DNA from: Hydnum rufescens UP504
Lineage: Eukaryota > Basidiomycota > Agaricomycetes > Cantharellales > Hydnaceae
Reading direction: 5' to 3'
DNA length: 64,000 bases
NCBI GenBank assembly: GCA_014904985.1
Contig: MU129070.1
Location: 16,162 to 80,161, forward strand
Shown here: positions 24,472-38,394 of the stretch, one piece after another
How the letters are laid out: each line of letters begins with the position of its first letter
Numbering within the stretch: the first letter of the stretch is position 1
Made by a program: the position numbers and the translations under genes
The notes under the pieces: model-generated
Seen by the model: only the letters and a program-made list of their open reading frames with translations
What the model was told of the DNA's origin: nothing
Database searches by the model: none

Positions 24472-27265
24472 TTAGTAGTCGCGATAGGGCAGTGGCACTC
24501 CAGGGTCATAGGCATAATCCCTTCGCAGATCAGCGTAGTCCCGGCGATCGCGACCATCTGCGATGTATGCGCGCGGCAAGGGGCGCGTGGGATAAGGCGA
24601 TAAAGACCTCGAATACGATCGTGGGCGGCTGTAACTCCTCGGGCGGACATAGAGATCTCGATGGGGCGACCTTGATAAGGACCTGGATCGCCTACTAGCG
24701 TCGACGACAACGACCGAGGGGGAGCGATGACGCGAACGTGAACGCGAGCGAGAGCGAGATCCATAGTAGCCACGACCTGATCGCGATCGACTATATGAAC
24801 GCCCACCAGGAGAATGGTATCTGTACCTGCTCGGATAGCGATAACGGCTACGACTGTATCCCAGGCTGCGACTGCGACTTCGACCGTACCGGCCGCTGCG
24901 GCTGAGACTGCGGCTACGACGGCCATAGAGAGATGAATCATCGGTATCCCAGTCCGAGTCGTAGCTCGAAGAGCTCGACGATGACACGGATCTACTCCTC
25001 CCGAGGGTCATATTGCGCTGTGCCATAATCAGTTTAGGAGCGTTCTGAGGAGGGGATTGTTAGCTCACGAAGAAACGAGAGACAGACATGGTCAAGAGCA
25101 CGTGTAACACGCATGGACACTCACCTGTAAATGCTCTCGCATTGATTCGGTCACGATGCCCAAACCGATGCTCGTGAAATAATTAATAGAGAATCGCGTG
25201 TTCTTCGGATTATCCATTGGGAAAAGCTGAGTGAAATGCTCAGCCAAAGTAGGGTCTTTGAATCGTTCTGCCAGCTTTTTGAGCCCCATGTCTTCGCTCA
25301 TTTCCTGCAACAGGATCTTGATAAAGATCCGACTACTTGAAGTTGTGTCATCTTCGTTCATCTTCACTACGGAGAACACGGCCCACGAGATCGAGTCTGA
25401 CGCAAGAAGGTGACCAAAGAAACGTGCGATATTTCGTAGCCGATTGGTTTCGTAACGATGGATTGTGTCGTAGTACGTCGCGAAAGCCTCCTCGAAGTTT
25501 TCGCACCAGACTCGATTCAGCTTACTGAATCGTTCCCCAATGAGGCCAAAGAAGCTGGAGTAAGACCGTTCTTGCGAACAGCACTCGATTATCATATTGC
25601 AGAGCTCGATCTGACCACATTCGCACAGATTAGAGCACGTATGGGGACAAATGGGCGATACATGTACCTCTTGGCCCTCTTGGATGTTCACTTTCATCAA
25701 TTTGTGCACCGCTTCCTCGTAAGTCAGGGAGTTCATAATGGTCAAATAGATCACCCGGCGCAGATTGACTAGGTTAGTTTCGGTCTTGTCTTGAATCTCC
25801 TGTGCTTCTTGATCCTCTAAATGCCGCACATAAATATCAAGAAAGTTAGACATTTCCGTAACGAGTCAACTCACTGGCTTCTTCATCGGAGTCGTCAGAA
25901 TCATCATCGCTACCTTCCTCCTCATCGTCGGAACCGAGAATCTCATTCTTTATCTGTTTATACCTTTCTTCATTCTCCAAAAAGTTTGGATCAACCTTGA
26001 ACAATTCTGGGGGATTCAAGGTGAGCCAGTGGGCAGCACGAATGGGTGGTGATACGCTTACGGAGTGACTCCTGAATCTGAAGTTCATCGTCCAGAGATA
26101 TCCGGTGCGTGATCTGATCATCGTCTTGAACGAGGTCAAGACCCTCCGGCAATATTGGATTGTCCTTGTATTTGTCCTTGCGAACTTGGAAGAGGACCTC
26201 GATCATATATTGCACCCGCTTATCGATTTTCCCCTCATGCAGGGCCTTGCGGAAATTCTCGTATATGCTGTTGTTGGATTTTGGCGACTGTTGGGAGAGG
26301 AAGGCACCAACTTCGCGCATGAACCCAACCGCGATCTCCACACTGTCATCCGTCGGTCGTTCCAGAAGCAGGACAAGCATTTGAAGCGCCACGATGTCAT
26401 GCGCCACACCCTGGTTGACCAAGTGGGCAATAAAACTCGATGTTGCGTGACAAACATTCTATTCGTAGCAATAGATTAGGTATCCCCAGGATACAGAAGG
26501 AATGCCATTGCACGTACCTTGTCATTGCGTTTGAAGGATCGTCTGAACTGGCTGATGAGTCGAGTAAGTAACAATTCTCCAACCTGGGGGAGTTTGGCAT
26601 TGATGATGGCGACGAGAGCGGCGAATACGGGTGTGAATGGAAGTGATGTCGCTTGTGCCTTCATAAGGGATCTGGCCAGAAGCCCTTTTCCCCTGATCAG
26701 ATTTTCCGCGAACAATTCTGGAACCACGTCCTTGATATTCGTCACGTTGACTCGATTGACAATACCTGTCAAACTTTTACGAAGGGCATCCCACGACAAC
26801 CGCTGGTACTCGGGACTGGACTTGTCCTCGGCAGCTGCGGCCTGCAACGCACGAAGTCGAGCAGGAGGCATGTACACCCCGCCAGACTTGCTTGACACAA
26901 GTTTTGCGAATTCGGCCTGGGCATCAAAGACTTGCTTTTCCTTTTGGGAAGAATCGAGCGTGCTCTCGGCGAGACGGAGGGCTAGCTGGCGCTCTCGTTC
27001 TCGTTTGCGAGCTGGATCGCTATCGCTGACTCGTGGAAGGTCAAGCACTGCAGAAGCAGACGCAGGGATGGGGGAAGCAGAACGTCGTCTTCTAGCTGGA
27101 GGTGGTGATGGAGAACCTCCAGGGGAACCGTGGTTGGACCTAGACAGCAGGACATGTCAGATATGTTTAGGTTGACAAAACGTATGGCCGTTACCGTTTT
27201 CTCTTGGGAGGGGGGACTTCAAGGACATGAGAAACAGGAGGACGCGTCTGGACGTCGGCAGACAT
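24472..27265 (-). CDS. CWC22: Pre-mRNA-splicing factor CWC22 with RS-rich C-terminus
   Basis: CWC22 is a spliceosome component that in animals also delivers eIF4A3 to the exon-junction complex. The ATG at 27265 opens a short exon (MSADVQTRPPVSHVLEVPPP). A proline/arginine-rich N-terminus follows, then the MIF4G domain (GVYMPPARLRALQ; WDALRKSLTGIVNRVN; LFAENLIRGKGLLARSLMKA; VGELLLTRLISQFRRSFKRN; VALQMLVLLLERPTDDSVEI), an acidic linker (SDDEEEGSDDDSDDSDEEA) and the MA3 domain (LVNLRRVIYLTIMNSLTYEE; IIECCSQERSYSSFFGLIGE; YETNRLRNIARFFGHLLASD). The last exon encodes a tail of about 180 residues rich in Arg-Ser, Tyr and Arg. An in-frame intron of 57 nt sits after KVNIQEGQE. No frame break was needed. 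Confidence 0.93.
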
Positions 27266-27383
27266 GTTGTGGATTTGGTTAGCTACTATATCGCCCAACT
27301 CCCTGTCTGGTGCGAGTATAAAACCGAATAAAACGGCAACTTCCGGAATGGTAAGCGCCGAGGGCACTGTTGCCGTTCTTGCC

Positions 27384-27900
27384 TTTGGGCAACATCCGGA
27401 TGCAAATCCGGAAACTCGGCTCGCCCAGCAACTCGGCGGCGCATCCAGATGGTGTTATATACATACGAAACTAGAAATAGTAATTCTTACTACTGTGGTG
27501 TAGCGGGTAATGTGATGTAAATCAGTACTTTTTTTGCATTTCCCCGGTTCGAAACGTGCGCAAGTCAAGAGATCAAATTAAGCGCCCATCCCGTGCTCCG
27601 GCGTGAGGCATGCAGGATGTTTGGAAAATCTCTTTTTAGCTTATTATAGACGTTATAGCAACTCCCGTTCATCCCCCATATGAACCACCCTTGCGCGTGC
27701 GAGAAGTCGGAAATTTCCTTTTTTGGAATGTTCGATTATCTTCTTCAAATTCGCCCGAGACTTGTCAAATAACTTTAAAAATATAACTAATAACATACTT
27801 CTACCCATTTATACCGTATTTATCGACTTACACACCCCTCACCTTCAGCCGGCGTTGAGTTGCGGCGCCGAATTTCCGGTTGTTGCTTCCGGATGTTGCT
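27384..27900. mobile_element. TIR element (MITE-like), copy 1
   Basis: The left end TTTGGGCAACATCCGGATGC and the right end, which reads toward it as CTTCCGGATGTTGC, form terminal inverted repeats of roughly 35 bp. The interior matches the element at 49222-49760 over its whole length, with small substitutions and indels. No transposase is encoded, so it is non-autonomous. The right end of this copy has lost the terminal CCAAAG present in copy 2. Inside are tRNA-promoter-like A (27496-27507) and B (27546-27555) boxes. Confidence 0.8.
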
Positions 27901-28060
27901 CAACTCACAGTTGCCGCCGTTCCTGTGGCCACTACCAATGTCATCCCCACAACCGACCCCACCCCCCGCACCTACAACCCCGTCCCCACCCCAGCCAACT
28001 CAAAGAAAGATTCGATTTCGTACTTAGTTCTTATTCCTACTCACGATTGTATGTTTACCT

Positions 28061-28108
28061 TAGTCTCGTAACCAGACCCTCTGATAAGAGGGTCTGGTTA
28101 CGAGACTA
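28061..28108. other. Perfect 22-bp hairpin
   Basis: The arms are perfectly complementary over 22 bp (left arm begins TAGTCTCGTAACCAGACCCT) around the loop GATA. It lies about 160 bp right of TIR element copy 1 and upstream of no clear gene. It could be the nested ends of another small element or a structured transcript. Confidence 0.85.
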
Positions 28109-29167
28109 TGCCTGCCGGCAGCCGGACGCGGTATATAAACAAGACTTCTCCTCCTCCTCCTCCTGTCCACCACTTAACACCAATAGAACCCCTACTGTAT
28201 CTTTATCTAAAGTATTTTGGAGCTTGGAGACATGAGCCAGAGGGGTCTGGGTCTATTGTGTGTTGTGCTTGTCCAGACTCAATATAAAATCCCATTGAGC
28301 TTGTATGGGCTCCTGGCTATTGGTGAAGGAAGTGATGGGGGATTGATTGTTGCAGGGATGGGACTGCAGCTTGCAGTGATTAGGTATGAAGTTGTTCTGG
28401 TGGTGAGCCCCTCTGTGATCATTCAGACATTTACAACCCCAATGCAATTCCCCTCCAGTATGACTGGTATTTCATTTATGAGTTGCCAGAAGGGTAGTCC
28501 ATAGTTCAAAGACAATATTTTCCCAATGAAACAGCTTGTTGACTTGCTAAAGCACTTAGAGTGGTTCAAAACCACTAAATCCTTATCATTTTCAAGGATA
28601 ATGTACTGTAAAGAAGTGACAATTTCATGATTTTTAGAGTTCTCTTTAGACAGAACCCTAGATATATACCACCTGCACTTAAGTACCAGATATGGGCCGA
28701 AACGGACGAGAACTGAAGGGGTGGTGGTGGTGGTGGAGCTCTCTCTTATATACCGCTTCGGGCAGCCTACAGGTAGCTATAAAGCACCTAGGGCGCGGTC
28801 CTTGTACATGGTGTACATGGTTAAATATTCTTTCGTGTCTCCTCCTTTCTCATTAAGTGATCGGTGAATTCGTAGTGTTTCCGTCCCCGCTGCCTCTTTC
28901 GGCAGCCTCTTCAGTTCGGTGTCACCCTATCGCCTCGGCGTCATTTTCCCAGAGATAGTTTTTGGCATGGCATATATATTTATCGATGAGCATGGGTGTT
29001 TCGGTTGGGCGAGAACTGAAGGGGCTAGAGGCGTCGCGGCAATTACCCGATCACGGCAGGTGATAACTACAAAAGTAGTAGATCTATGCCTCATGGTAAC
29101 TAGGGGAGATAATTGCTGGCTTTAGAGGAGAATCTCCGAAGGCCAGCCAAAATATCGACGCAGTACG
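28109..29167. other. Intergenic DNA with short repeats
   Basis: No gene is supported. A GGT/GTG run occurs near 28715-28735. The phrase CGAGAACTGAAGGGG occurs twice (near 28704 and 29010). A TATATACC sequence lies near 28748, but no coding region follows it convincingly. Confidence 0.5.
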
Positions 29168-30502
29168 TTATAGATTGGAAAATGGCGATAATACTTCTTG
29201 CAGACCCAACTGATCCAATCTCAATGCCTCCAGGAGATCTGGCCCATTAAACTGGTCGTTTGCACTGCTTGAGGAGAGCGCCGGATGGAGCGCTGAGTCA
29301 CCCCCGTGTGTTGCGTTCTGTCCCAGTCCTAGAAATCTTCCATGGTCCCGCTGACACCTAAACCGAATGGTCATAGGAGAGGGTGGGGTATGGCTTCATT
29401 GCCCGGGCTCCTACCCAAGTTATTCGTCCATATCAGGAGACCTTAGATACAGCAGAGCCTCAACGGCTGGCCTTGGGAATTGGGGTTTCACGTCCATAGA
29501 TCCGCACGAGAAGTGAACGACAGAACGATTTTGAAGTACAGATAGTTGAAAACGGACGAAACCCTCAAGAGCCAGAAGTACGGGATCAGTCGGGGGCCCC
29601 AGAATTCTTTACGGCGTCGGGTGGCCCGGAGTGGCGGGACGGGCCAAAAGGTTCTCATGGTCTGGGTGGAATTTTCACAAGGGGGAATCCCTGCCACGTA
29701 GAATGGAGGCCAAAGTAATCCAGTATACGGGCCTATTCTAATAGCATAAATCGTGCCCTGGTGGGATACTTGCAAAGCCCGAACCCACCAAGTGTCAGGG
29801 GGACTGTTGTGTTCAGTCCTGTCTGAAAGGCGGCACATAGAGGAAGGAGTATTATTAGTGGCGATGGCAGAAGTTGAGACCAAGACTTGGATGTCGCGAG
29901 GGTATAATCAAATCGCGACCCTCGGTTCGAGATACAAACCTGGATCACTCACTGGAAAGTATTGGGCAGATCGAGGGAAATTTGGCAGCTGAAAGTCAAG
30001 ATTAAGCTATTGCGGGATCCACAGCCGTCCGTAGCTTTTGTAATTGCAACACGTCGTCAACTTCGCGCGAATCTGACCACGCCATGAGTCGATCGATATT
30101 CAAAACTGTCAAGTGAATGCGCAGACCTGAATTTAGGAAGTAAGTAAGGAGAGGTGATAGCTTGAGATGAGGAAGTTGGAGAGGAGATATGGAGTACCTG
30201 GGCAGTGCAGCAATTACATGAGAATCCTCATCATAATCGGCCGCTACACAAGGGTTTCAATACACGGAATCAGTAAGGCGAGGATTGGTCTTCCCCTTCG
30301 CACTGTGCAGCGGAGGGTGGATCCGGGCGAAGATTGACCGGGCACAAGCATGCACCTCCCCCTGAATGAAGGGGCCACCGTGAAGCCCTTCCGCCGACCA
30401 GCTGCAGCTCGGTGTCACGTCTGAAGGAGTACAGAAAGTGATATCACCACTATGAACGTCACAGGTTACAGTAATATGTTCAGCTAGGAACCGAGCCAAC
30501 AT
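29168..30502 (-). pseudogene. Unidentified minus-strand gene or gene remnant
   Basis: Frames starting at an ATG at 30502 (MLARFLAEHITVTCDVHSGD, then GPFIQGEVHACARSIFARIH), continuing near 30050-30220 (LTVLNIDRLMAWSDSREVDD) and 29488-29883 (TWWVRALQVSHQGTIYAIRI, then GLLWPPFYVAG) look like real protein. They could not be spliced into one reading frame: the junctions near 30250 and 30140 each disagree in phase. I recognise no family. Either a diverged gene with unusual introns or a decayed one. Confidence 0.35.
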
Positions 30503-30981
30503 TTAGGCAGCTTGGAGGATGATGTGGATCCGAACAAGGGTACCGAAAAGAACGACGTTAATTGCGATAGACACAAACCTGATCCATCCTTTCACTGCAA
30601 TTTACGGGCCGTCGGGATTCAGTACGAACTCCCCGGCTGCCGCTAAATTGTAGTGGTAGGGTGGACCGTACGTGTCATCAGCGCCGTCTCTGTTGTTACT
30701 AGCAGTTTTTTACGGAGCCGTTAGAACTCGACAAAAAACGCCGCACGGAGTCGCGTCGCATCGCCTGATTCGCTAGGGTGGCATGAATCCATCAGGTCCA
30801 CACAATGACCACAGCTAGCCAATGTTCCGAGCGGGATTGCTCCATAACCCTGCACATTCCGAATACGGATCATCGTTGTCAAGAGAAAACAAACTGGATA
30901 CATGAACAACATTTAACAAATTCATACCGGAAGGTGGAAAACATCCTCCTAATTCTACATAAACAGCCCCCCCAAAAGGGA
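30503..30981. other. Intergenic region
   Basis: I see nothing gene-like in this 479-bp stretch downstream of the methyltransferase gene. Confidence 0.5.
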
Positions 30982-31991
30982 TCATCGGCGAGCTTTAGCC
31001 ACGAACAGTTCTGGGCTTCTCTTCCCACTCGAAGTGCGAATTTTCAGTGCGGCCTTCCACTCGTAATCGCGTAGTCCAGCCCCCTCAAAGGCGGTGCGTA
31101 TTTCTTCCTCAACGAAACCACCCTTGTGGGGAACGATGTGGTCATGGAAATGGGGCCTGGTCCGAGAGTGATGATGACCATGTGCAGCGGTGTGGTCGTG
31201 AGCCTGATTCTCTTGACCATGAGGATGTTCCTTATCGGCTGTGTCGGCTTCTTCGTTGATAGCAGCGACGGATTCTTCATGAAACCGGAGTGCATCTTCG
31301 TTCCGTATGAGATCCACCACCACCAACGTGCCCCCCGGCCTGAGAAATGACGCGAGCATACGGGTCGTAGTCTCGATGGATGCCATATGGTGATACGATT
31401 GACAACACTACCATGAACGACGTAAAACTCTCAGTTATACGCATGAGGGAAGGAGCAAAAACACAGGGAAACAATGCTGAAACTACTCACGACCACAATA
31501 TCGAACTTGATCCCCTCCAGTTCGCCCTCCTCCCCTCCAAGATCCACACATACAGCCTTCATCTCCTCGGGAGATATTCCTTGATTCTTGACACGAGTGT
31601 TATAGTACTCTACTGTGCCAGGACTGATATCCACACCGACAATCTTCTTGCAATACGGAGCAAGCGCCTGGGAAATCAGTCCTACCACCCCCATCCATGT
31701 CCGTCAGTCATCCAGCCACCCAATCTCTCACACGCGACAAAGACATTCCCACTCACCGGAACCACACGCAAAATCCATCAGCACCGTCGACTCCTCATCA
31801 AAATCAGGATATTCTCGCAGAATCAACTCCCCTACGTGGCGTGCCACACGCCGTACCTCCGGTCGGGCATCGTATCTATGCACCTCTGCGTCGAAGTAAT
31901 CTCGATTTGCACCAACGTGGGCGGCATGATCTGGTTTTGCTGTACTCAAGTCCTTCTCCGCCCTCGTGGCCATGGTCGATTCAGAAGTCAT
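30982..31991 (-). CDS. Class I SAM-dependent methyltransferase with His-rich insert
   Basis: Exons 31991-31757, 31681-31491 and 31407-30982 join in phase to 283 residues. The N-terminus has YFDAEVHRYDARPEVRR. Motif I is VLMDFACGSG, interrupted by an intron within the last glycine codon. The acidic-loop strand is KKIVGVDISPGTVEYYN, motif post-I is FDIVVCCQSYHHM, and the late strand is LRPGGTLVVVDLI. The C-terminus (FVEEEIRTAFEGAGLRDYEW, then LFVAKAR) closes the Rossmann-like fold. This resembles UbiE/Methyltransf_11-type enzymes of fungi; the substrate is not evident. Residues of about 203-236 form an insert with 12 histidines. The gene appears intact. Confidence 0.88.
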
Positions 31992-32703
31992 GCCAGCTCG
32001 TATTGTTCAAAAACTAGAAAGAACAGGTCGTCACTTTGGCAGTCGGACTAGATCGCCTGGAAGCCAATGAATCGAAGGGGCGCCCAGTCACTGCACAGGG
32101 TTATTATGTGCCCAGAAGGGGTCGTTCGACATTTACCGAAGACTCTCTCCATTAAGTAAGCACTGTACGAGAGCAACCCGAAGGGTGCAAGTTTCATCGG
32201 CAAGCACCAATCGTGAAGGCGAGACGCGTGGATCATCTGAGGACCATAAATAAAATAGATGAGGACGCTAACTGCATTTATGAACACCAGTAACACAACC
32301 ACCAAACAGACAACCTCCTCCCTTCGAAGGCTTTAAAAAATGACTTAAAAGTAACATAGGATGAAGTAGAGACGTTTTCCTAACACCAAGACTTCGCCAG
32401 TCTGTGGGACATGAAGAGGCAATGATTAGGTGGGAGAGCATAGGAAAAGAAGGAAAGGAAGTGAAAACATAGTTGAGAAGAAAGAAGCATGTAAAAGCGC
32501 CCAATAAACCCCGACAGGAGTTTCTGTGATCGAACAGAGGGAGCCCGGGGACGGGGAGGGGGTGAAAGGGGAGGGAGACCCAGCAGCAAGACCGTCAGAA
32601 GAAGAGATCCGCGACCTCTCAAGAAAGGAAGAGATAGGACAGAGAAGGAATGGAAAAGGAGGACAAGAAAGACAAAAAGCATGAAAGGCCAATTATTCAA
32701 GCC
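31992..32703. other. Intergenic region between the methyltransferase and PAB1 genes
   Basis: This 712-bp stretch contains the methyltransferase promoter and the PAB1 3' region. Purine-rich DNA (GAAAGGAAG, GGAAAAGGAGGACAAG) lies at 32445-32680. No coding region is convincing. Confidence 0.55.
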
Positions 32704-35718
<3,015 letters not shown>

Positions 35719-36881
35719 TCATTCAAACGCAGGAATCGCACCCTTTGCCTTTGTGAATGAGTGCCCCTCTGCATTATGGTGGCTCCAGATCTGGGGGATA
35801 CTGTCAGATTGGCACTATGTAATTACTAAGAAGGAATGGCTCACTTCACGGTAATAAAACAAATTTCCAAGTCCTTGCACCGTCCATCCGGCAGTGGCAA
35901 AAACCCCAAGAATGGCAGCGGCAATGTGTCCTCGAGAGAACATGCTGACAGTTTGTATTAGTCCGGCCGAGCCAGTCGAGGGAATACCAATAATCATATA
36001 GACAGAGAACAAGAGATGCCAGCCACAGAAGAAAAAGTAAAGGTCTGGGAGATGTGGTCAGGGGTGGCCAAAGAGGACTGGAACATGTTCGTACAGTAAT
36101 ACAGAGCCTGCTCCTGGACACCATATCATCAGAAGGGTTTATGGGCAAGTTTCACGAAAGAGATACCTTCATATACCCATTATATATGGGTCTGACAGAC
36201 GATCGTGAGATGCAGCCCGGAGAAACATGGAGATGGACGCACCGATACCAGAGCAAAAAGGACAAAATACCAATAAGGGGGAGATACCTAGGCCAAAAAG
36301 ACTGAGCCAGCGCAAATAATGACCAAGGAGACTACATACGAAATACTGGCCCCGAGGTCTTTTCCTCCATCACTGCGGGTGAGATGAATATATGCTGAGA
36401 GAAGGGAACACGGGAAACGCACCTCGAACCAGCAATAAGAATGAAAATACAAGCAATGATATTTATGACGAGCGTGGCCAGGAGGACGAGCCAAAGCTGA
36501 TATAGCCGGGACATGAGGGGTCTTGAAGGCTCTGGAATTTCGAGTTCGATTGAGTGGAATATGAGGGGGTAGACTATCCATAGGGCAGCATAAGTTGGCA
36601 TGGACGACCGTACATATGACGAGCAAAAACGGACAGAATGGCCAGTTACTCTTGGGACGCCGCTCTAGGAGGGCTTGTCGTGAATTAAGTGCTGCTTCTC
36701 GCGCCTGCAACTCCCGTTCGCGCCGCTCCAAGTCTGCATATGGGTTTGGGTGCGGGTCTTCGAATGGATTCTGATCGAGCGACGCCGTTGAAGAGAATGG
36801 ATTCTCTGAGGGTGGCAGGCCTATATGTGGCAATGGTCAGCATGGGTCACTTAGTTAGCCACGTAGATCAGACTTGCTCAT
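35719..36881 (-). CDS. Secretory carrier-associated membrane protein (SCAMP)
   Basis: SCAMPs are four-span proteins of post-Golgi recycling vesicles. The N-terminus carries NPF endocytic motifs (SENPFSST, DQNPFEDP) and a coiled segment (ADLERRERELQAREAALNSR). Spliced exons then give NWPFFYPLIFHSIELEIPEP, RLYQLWLVLLATLVINIIAC, SDGGKDLGASIS, YLPLIGILSFLLWYRPIYNG followed by YMK, EQALYY joined to LYFFFCGWHLLFSVYMIIGI, PSTGSAGLIQT and a last span ending GLGNLFYYREIWSHHN. These match the family from end to end; the C-terminus GHSFTKAKGAIPAFE ends at 35719. Many short introns break the gene. The start is less certain: the ATG at 36881 gives MSKSDLRLPPSENPF through an intron with an unusual GTGGCT donor. 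Confidence 0.88.
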
Positions 36882-37098
36882 GGTTGGTTTATTGTTGTTT
36901 CGGGGGCACGGATATAACCGTGCCAAGTCCGTTTCGCCGATAACGGGTTCAACACGGTCTAGGGTGTCCTAGTCGTCCTTGGCAGAGGCTATGAATCAGG
37001 CTGGCCGACGGAGAATGATGGAGTAATTCTGAGGATGTCTGTGCTGCGCTTCGCCTCGTGGCGACCCCTCCCATATGGCGTTCATCAGAGCGTTGCCA

Positions 37099-37106
37099 TA
37101 TATAAA
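37099..37106 (+). promoter_or_regulatory. TATA box of the secreted double-psi beta-barrel gene
   Basis: TATATAAA lies 170 bp upstream of the ATG at 37276, followed by a pyrimidine-rich leader (CTCCCTCTCCCTCTCG near 37140) typical of highly expressed fungal genes. Confidence 0.55.
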
Positions 37107-37275
37107 GGGTTGACAAGCCCTTTTCTTCTTAATCTCGATTCTCCCTCTCCCTCTCGTCCTTGCACGCCTTTGCGTCCCTCCTTCTTTCTTCCAAGGACAA
37201 TCGATCCACCACCCTCCCTACAATCCCCATCCCCTCGCTCGAGACTACACCCTTTGCCGACTGATATTATTAACA

Positions 37276-38394
37276 ATGGTTGCTATGATCACCCTCACTG
37301 TTTTCCTCGCTGCATCGCTCGCGGCTGCAAACCCTATTCGGCCATTTCACTCCCGCCGCCTCGTAGAGGCTCTTGAGAACCGTGATTACGCGCAGGATGC
37401 CGACATCCTTGAACCCTATGAAAAGTACCACAGCCGTTACCTGGAGTGGGGCTGCGACTCTGAGCATGGAAAGCCTTTCTTCGACCGTTCGTATGGCTCC
37501 TCGTTCTCGTAGATTTGGATTGACTCCGAAGCCTTGTATCATAGTTTGCTGCCATCCCAAGTTGAAGAATGACACCACCTCTTTCCCCTCAAGCTGTTCT
37601 GCCGGCTGCACTGAGGACCCCAAGGACCCGGTGCACAAGGACCCGACCCCCACCCACAGCACCACTTCCAGCAAGCCGTTGAAAATCGACCCCCCATCCT
37701 CAACCTCCAGCAGCACCCCTTACCAGCCCCCTAAGGGTGTTGCGGGTGATCCCAAACCTCCGTCCTCCACTAGCTCCAGCAGCACTAAGCCCCCAGATCC
37801 CGCCCCAACGAAGCAGACAACAAGCCCCTTTAACCTCGGGGGCTTTGCGACCTTCTTCTACCAGGGCGGCAATGCTGGGTGCGTCTATTTTTCGGTGGCA
37901 TGGACTGCATATCTGATGACCACGTCCCATATTGTATGTAGTGCTTGTGGCACCGTTCACTCGGATTCGGACTACATTGTAGCTATCGATATTGATCGGT
38001 GCGTACTAAATAATGTAAACTCTAATCCGAGTGTGCCTAATTGTCCTTCATGCCCGCCAGTTACGGTGACACCGGTGCCGTCTCACCCCTCTGCGGGAAG
38101 AAGGTTGAGATCACCAATGCTGACACTGGCAAGAGTGTCGTTGCCACCATTGCTGGTATGTGATCACCGTCCCACGGGGAACTTCGGAAAGTTGATCAGC
38201 ATGGACTATTGTAACATCATAGATGTCTGCCCTACCTGTAAGAACTCGAATTCTATCGATTTGAGCGTGTCCACGTTCCTGGCCATTGCGTCTCTTGGGG
38301 AGGGAATGGTCAGTTCAACCAGTCAGCTATATTTCCCAAGCCTCGCAACTGAAATTTGTTGCTTTAGGTCTCCATCAAATGGCAATTCGTTTAA
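37276..38394 (+). CDS. Secreted RlpA/expansin-like double-psi beta-barrel protein
   Basis: Six exons (37276-37486, 37545-37878, 37942-37998, 38061-38155, 38223-38308, 38368-38394) join in frame to 269 residues. A signal peptide (MVAMITLTVFLAASLAAANP) precedes a short Cys-containing module (YLEWGCDSEHGKPFFD, CCHPKLKNDTTSFPSSCSAG), a long Pro/Ser/Thr linker likely to be O-glycosylated, and the barrel domain. That domain shows ATFFYQGGNAGACGTVHSD, SDYIVAIDIDRYGDTG, CGKKVEITNADTGKSVVATI, DVCPTCKNSNSIDLSVSTF and ends SIKWQFV. The cysteine spacing is that of the fungal barwin-like/RlpA family, which includes riboflavin aldehyde-forming enzyme homologues and loosenin-like proteins. No expansin CBM63 domain is present, so a cell-wall or developmental role is only inferred. 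Confidence 0.87.

Noticed and set aside
27546..27555. B-box GGTTCGAAAC as a possible functional tRNA gene
   Set aside because: No cloverleaf acceptor or anticodon arm can be drawn around it; it occurs inside both copies of the TIR element, so I treat it as a repeat-internal motif.
28217..28504. 95-codon plus-strand frame with hydrophobic residues
   Set aside because: No introns extending it, no motif, no clear promoter; not better than chance.
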